Origin: Lachnospiraceae bacterium | GTDB taxonomy: Bacteria > Bacillota_A > Clostridia > Lachnospirales > Lachnospiraceae | DNA: 7,766 nucleotides | Direction: 5' to 3' | Assembly (NCBI GenBank): GCA_017553665.1 | Contig: JAFZKM010000081.1 | Span: 1 to 7,766 of the forward strand | Part shown: positions 6,397 through 7,766 of the stretch, one piece after another | Numbering within the stretch: the first letter of the stretch is position 1 | Layout of the letters: each line of letters opens with the position of its first letter | The notes under the pieces: model-generated | The model's input: only the letters and a program-made list of their open reading frames with translations | Told to the model about the DNA's origin: nothing | The model's database searches: none | Made by a program: the position numbers and the translations under genes

Positions 6397-6433
6397 TGTG
6401 CTTTTGTGCTGTCAATATTGCAAAATGTGCTGT
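6397..6433 (+). repeat. Direct repeats of TGTGCT(GT)
   Basis: TGTGCT begins at 6397, 6405 and 6426; the last two copies extend to TGTGCTGT and lie 21 bp apart, two helical turns, on the same face of the DNA. They sit about 75-110 bp upstream of the -35 of the rightward promoter, a place for an activator or repressor. No regulator is identified. Confidence 0.4.
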
Positions 6434-6505
6434 GAGTAAGTATTGCCCCGACTTCTGATTATATTTCATTAATAATATTTCTAAAATAATATCTCAAATA
6501 ATATA

Positions 6506-6534
6506 TTGACATATTATCTCATAAGTGTTATAAA
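6506..6534 (+). promoter_or_regulatory. Promoter of the GGDEF gene
   Basis: TTGACA (6506-6511), 17 nt, then TATAAA (6529-6534) is a near-consensus sigma-A promoter. The start near 6541 gives a leader of about 100 nt. A 7-bp inverted repeat, ATAATAT (6498-6504) and ATATTAT (6511-6517), brackets the -35 box, so a regulator bound there would affect RNA polymerase. Confidence 0.82.
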
Positions 6535-6546
6535 GTATGTGTCGAC

Positions 6547-6571
6547 CGATATTATTTCGTACATAATATCG
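6547..6571. repeat. Perfect 9-bp inverted repeat at the start of the GGDEF leader
   Basis: CGATATTAT (6547-6555) and ATAATATCG (6563-6571) are perfect reverse complements around a 7-nt spacer. It lies within the first 35 nt of the predicted transcript. It could be an operator just downstream of the promoter or a 5' hairpin that stabilises the mRNA. Confidence 0.6.
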
Positions 6572-6602
6572 TATTATATTAACTTACCAACAAACAGATT
6601 GT

Positions 6603-6626
6603 TGCCCGCAAACACATATCCGGGCA
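6603..6626 (+). repeat. Leader hairpin just before the GGDEF ribosome binding site
   Basis: TGCCCG (6603-6608) and CGGGCA (6621-6626) can pair across a 12-nt loop. The arm ends 6 nt before the GGAGG at 6633-6637. The site itself remains unpaired, so this hairpin could influence translation without closing it. Confidence 0.4.
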
Positions 6627-6642
6627 CGGAACGGAGGCCAGA

Positions 6643-7359
6643 ATGGCAAAGAAGAACGAAGAAGCACCGGCACGTCCTATCACCGTGGACGACCACATTG
6701 AACTGAACGCAAAGAACACAAAGAAAAATCGCACCGCTGTTAACGATGCGCTGCAGTTCCCCGTTGGAGAACAGTTTGAGAAAGACCTCACGGAGATCCT
6801 TGACAGCGACTGTGAGGCGAACGGCGAGACCGTAGTCATCGCCCTGATCGACTTTGATAATTTCCTGCACATCAATACCGATTTCGGCAGTGATGTGGGA
6901 GATAAGGTCCTGATCGCCACCGGTCATTATATTAAGGATCACCTGCCGAAGGACGCGAAGGTTTACCGCATCGGCGGCGACGAGTTCGGGATCATCTTTA
7001 AGGGAGAGACAGAGAGAGAGGATATCTTCCTGTTCCTGAACGATCTGAAGAACGGATTTGACGTTAAGACTCCCGACGGCGCTGATCAGTCGATCACTAT
7101 CGGCATGGCGACCGCGTTCGTGGACGCATCACGCTGCGCCGAGCTTGTAAGAAAGGCAGACGGCGCTCTCTACCGCGCGAAGATCAGCGGCAGGAACCGT
7201 GTCACGATGGCAAAGGAAGAAAAAATGATCCCGAAGACCAGCCATTACACTCAGGACCAGCTCCAGCGCCTCGCGAAGCTCTCAAAGAGAGAAGGGATCG
7301 GAGAAGCGATACTGCTCAGAGAAGCACTTGATATGCTCTTGAAAAAGTACGATATCTGA
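6643..7359 (+). CDS. GGDEF-domain protein with C-terminal ribbon-helix-helix-like tail
   Basis: The 238-residue protein has no membrane segment or signal peptide and should be cytosolic. Residues 1-38 are charged and probably disordered. Residues about 39-190 form a GGDEF domain, the diguanylate cyclase fold that makes cyclic di-GMP from two GTP. The metal and GTP residues look intact: D70 in LIDFDNF, N78, D87 in VGDKVL, and G111-G112-D113-E114-F115. The product-inhibition site RxxD is absent; the equivalent positions read PKDA (102-105). The domain ends with ALYRAK (175-180) and GRNRV (183-187). Residues about 197-238 read as a strand (KTSHY) plus two helices with RLAKLSK and LLREALDMLLKKY, closely resembling a CopG-type ribbon-helix-helix DNA-binding or dimerisation unit. 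The ATG has GGAGG 5 nt upstream. There is no sensor domain, so activity may be set by expression, dimerisation or DNA binding. Active-enzyme status is inferred, not shown. Confidence 0.9.
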   Translation: MAKKNEEAPARPITVDDHIELNAKNTKKNRTAVNDALQFPVGEQFEKDLTEILDSDCEANGETVVIALIDFDNFLHINTDFGSDVGDKVLIATGHYIKDHLPKDAKVYRIGGDEFGIIFKGETEREDIFLFLNDLKNGFDVKTPDGADQSITIGMATAFVDASRCAELVRKADGALYRAKISGRNRVTMAKEEKMIPKTSHYTQDQLQRLAKLSKREGIGEAILLREALDMLLKKYDI

Positions 7360-7363
7360 CACT

Positions 7364-7395
7364 AAGGGGACGGGGGTCCAAACCCCCGTCCCCTT
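7364..7395. terminator. Perfect 14-bp GC-rich hairpin between convergent genes
   Basis: Arms at 7364-7377 (AAGGGGACGGGGGT) and 7382-7395 are perfect reverse complements with a CCAA loop. It starts 4 nt after the GGDEF stop and ends 3 nt before the stop of the convergent receiver gene, so it is placed to end both transcripts. The downstream T run is poor (TTGTTT on the plus strand, TTAGTG on the minus strand), so termination strength is uncertain. The very GC-rich symmetric form also resembles dispersed REP-like palindromes. Confidence 0.7.
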
Positions 7396-7398
7396 GTT

Positions 7399-7766
7399 TC
7401 AGCTCTTCGCTTCTGCCTTTCCGAAAAAGTCGGAAAGCTTGTTCAGAAGAGTTCTTTTGTCAATGGTCTTTAACAGATAATCCACAGGCTGGAGATCAAT
7501 GACCGACATAACGCTCTTTTTGTCTCCGTGACCGGTCAGGAACATGACCGGTATCTGGCCTGTCTCGGAATCGGTCTTCAGCATTTCGAGTACCTGCGGT
7601 CCGTTCGCTACTGGCATCTCATAGTCCAGCAGCACGATATCGGCCTTATTCCTCGCGAGATAACTGATCGCCTGTACTCCGTTCGCGGCCATGCCGACCA
7701 CATAATCGTTTTTCAGCCATTCGTAAACGGTACGCATGTAGGTTATATCGTCGTCAACGATGAGAA
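7399..7766 (-). CDS. Response regulator receiver protein, N-terminus off the right edge
   Basis: The open frame continues past the internal ATG at 7737 to the window edge, adding LIVDDDITY ahead of it. That is the classic first strand and acidic cluster of a receiver domain, so the true start lies outside. The visible 121 residues are nearly the whole domain: the acidic triad at visible residues 4-6, the phosphoacceptor D47 in VLLDYEMP, T77 in FLTGHG, and K99 in DYLLKTID. The usual lysine-proline pair is lysine-threonine here. The protein ends soon after the last helix, so at this end there is no output domain; an upstream domain cannot be excluded. Partner kinase and role are unknown. It converges on the GGDEF gene, sharing the hairpin at 7364-7395. 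Confidence 0.9.
   Translation of the reverse strand, partial: LIVDDDITYMRTVYEWLKNDYVVGMAANGVQAISYLARNKADIVLLDYEMPVANGPQVLEMLKTDSETGQIPVMFLTGHGDKKSVMSVIDLQPVDYLLKTIDKRTLLNKLSDFFGKAEAKS

Larger units (their letters stand above)
6286..6505. other. Divergent intergenic region, no gene seen
   Basis: Between the leftward dap promoter and the rightward promoter at 6506 I find no supported coding sequence. A 73-codon minus-strand open frame (6248-6469) lacks a ribosome binding site and covers the dap promoter. The stretch contains two overlapping hairpins (6305-6354), three TGTGCT copies (6397-6433), and an AT-rich tract from about 6455 rightward with repeated AATAATAT words. A weak minus-strand TTGACA at 6410-6415 lacks a good -10. 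Confidence 0.6.

Noticed and set aside
6248..6469. 73-codon minus-strand open frame in the intergenic region
   Set aside because: It overlaps the dap promoter, has low-complexity composition and lacks a ribosome binding site.
6574..6942. 122-codon minus-strand open frame with hydrophobic stretches
   Set aside because: It is antisense to the start of the GGDEF gene, which has a clear promoter, ribosome binding site and domain motifs.

Overview
This looks like a chromosomal segment from a Gram-positive Clostridia, most likely a Lachnospiraceae-type organism with fairly GC-rich coding DNA. The evidence is strong AGGAG/GGAGG ribosome binding sites before almost every gene, a lysine (L-box) riboswitch on the diaminopimelate operon, a type III pantothenate kinase (coaX) next to a tRNA-dihydrouridine synthase, and a small acidic protein resembling a family I associate with Lachnospiraceae (DUF6145-like, from memory).

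Layout. Bases 1-704 (minus) hold the N-terminal 234 codons of an uncharacterised protein that runs off the left edge at a D-x-D-x-D-G calcium-loop-like motif. Bases 705-964 are a gene-free stretch with four hairpin-forming inverted repeats, including the asd terminator. Bases 965-6285 are the core of the window, all on the minus strand. A TTGACA/TATCAT promoter is followed by a lysine riboswitch with a terminator and a competing antiterminator, then dapA, dapB, a small acidic DUF6145-like gene, coaX and a dusB-type dus, each 14-19 nt apart. asd comes after a 118-nt gap and has its own promoter. Bases 6286-6642 are a divergent intergenic region, AT-rich towards its right end, with several repeats and a strong rightward promoter. 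Bases 6643-7359 (plus) encode a soluble GGDEF protein with a C-terminal ribbon-helix-helix-like tail. A perfect 14-bp GC-rich hairpin then separates it from a convergent response-regulator receiver gene that runs off the right edge.

How the genes work together. Asd makes aspartate-semialdehyde, DapA condenses it with pyruvate, and DapB reduces the product, so the window carries three steps of the aspartate-to-diaminopimelate/lysine route. The riboswitch should shut off dapA-dapB when lysine is abundant. Because coaX, dus and the small acidic gene follow with no visible internal promoter or terminator, they probably share this control, while asd can be expressed independently. The right end looks like a separate signalling locus (cyclic-dinucleotide-type domain plus receiver).

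The most unusual items are the GGDEF/ribbon-helix-helix fusion with its repeat-rich promoter region, the small acidic protein embedded in the lysine operon, and the multi-hairpin leader upstream of the left-edge gene. Most of the window is well-understood metabolism; I see no CRISPR array, transposase, tRNA or rRNA.
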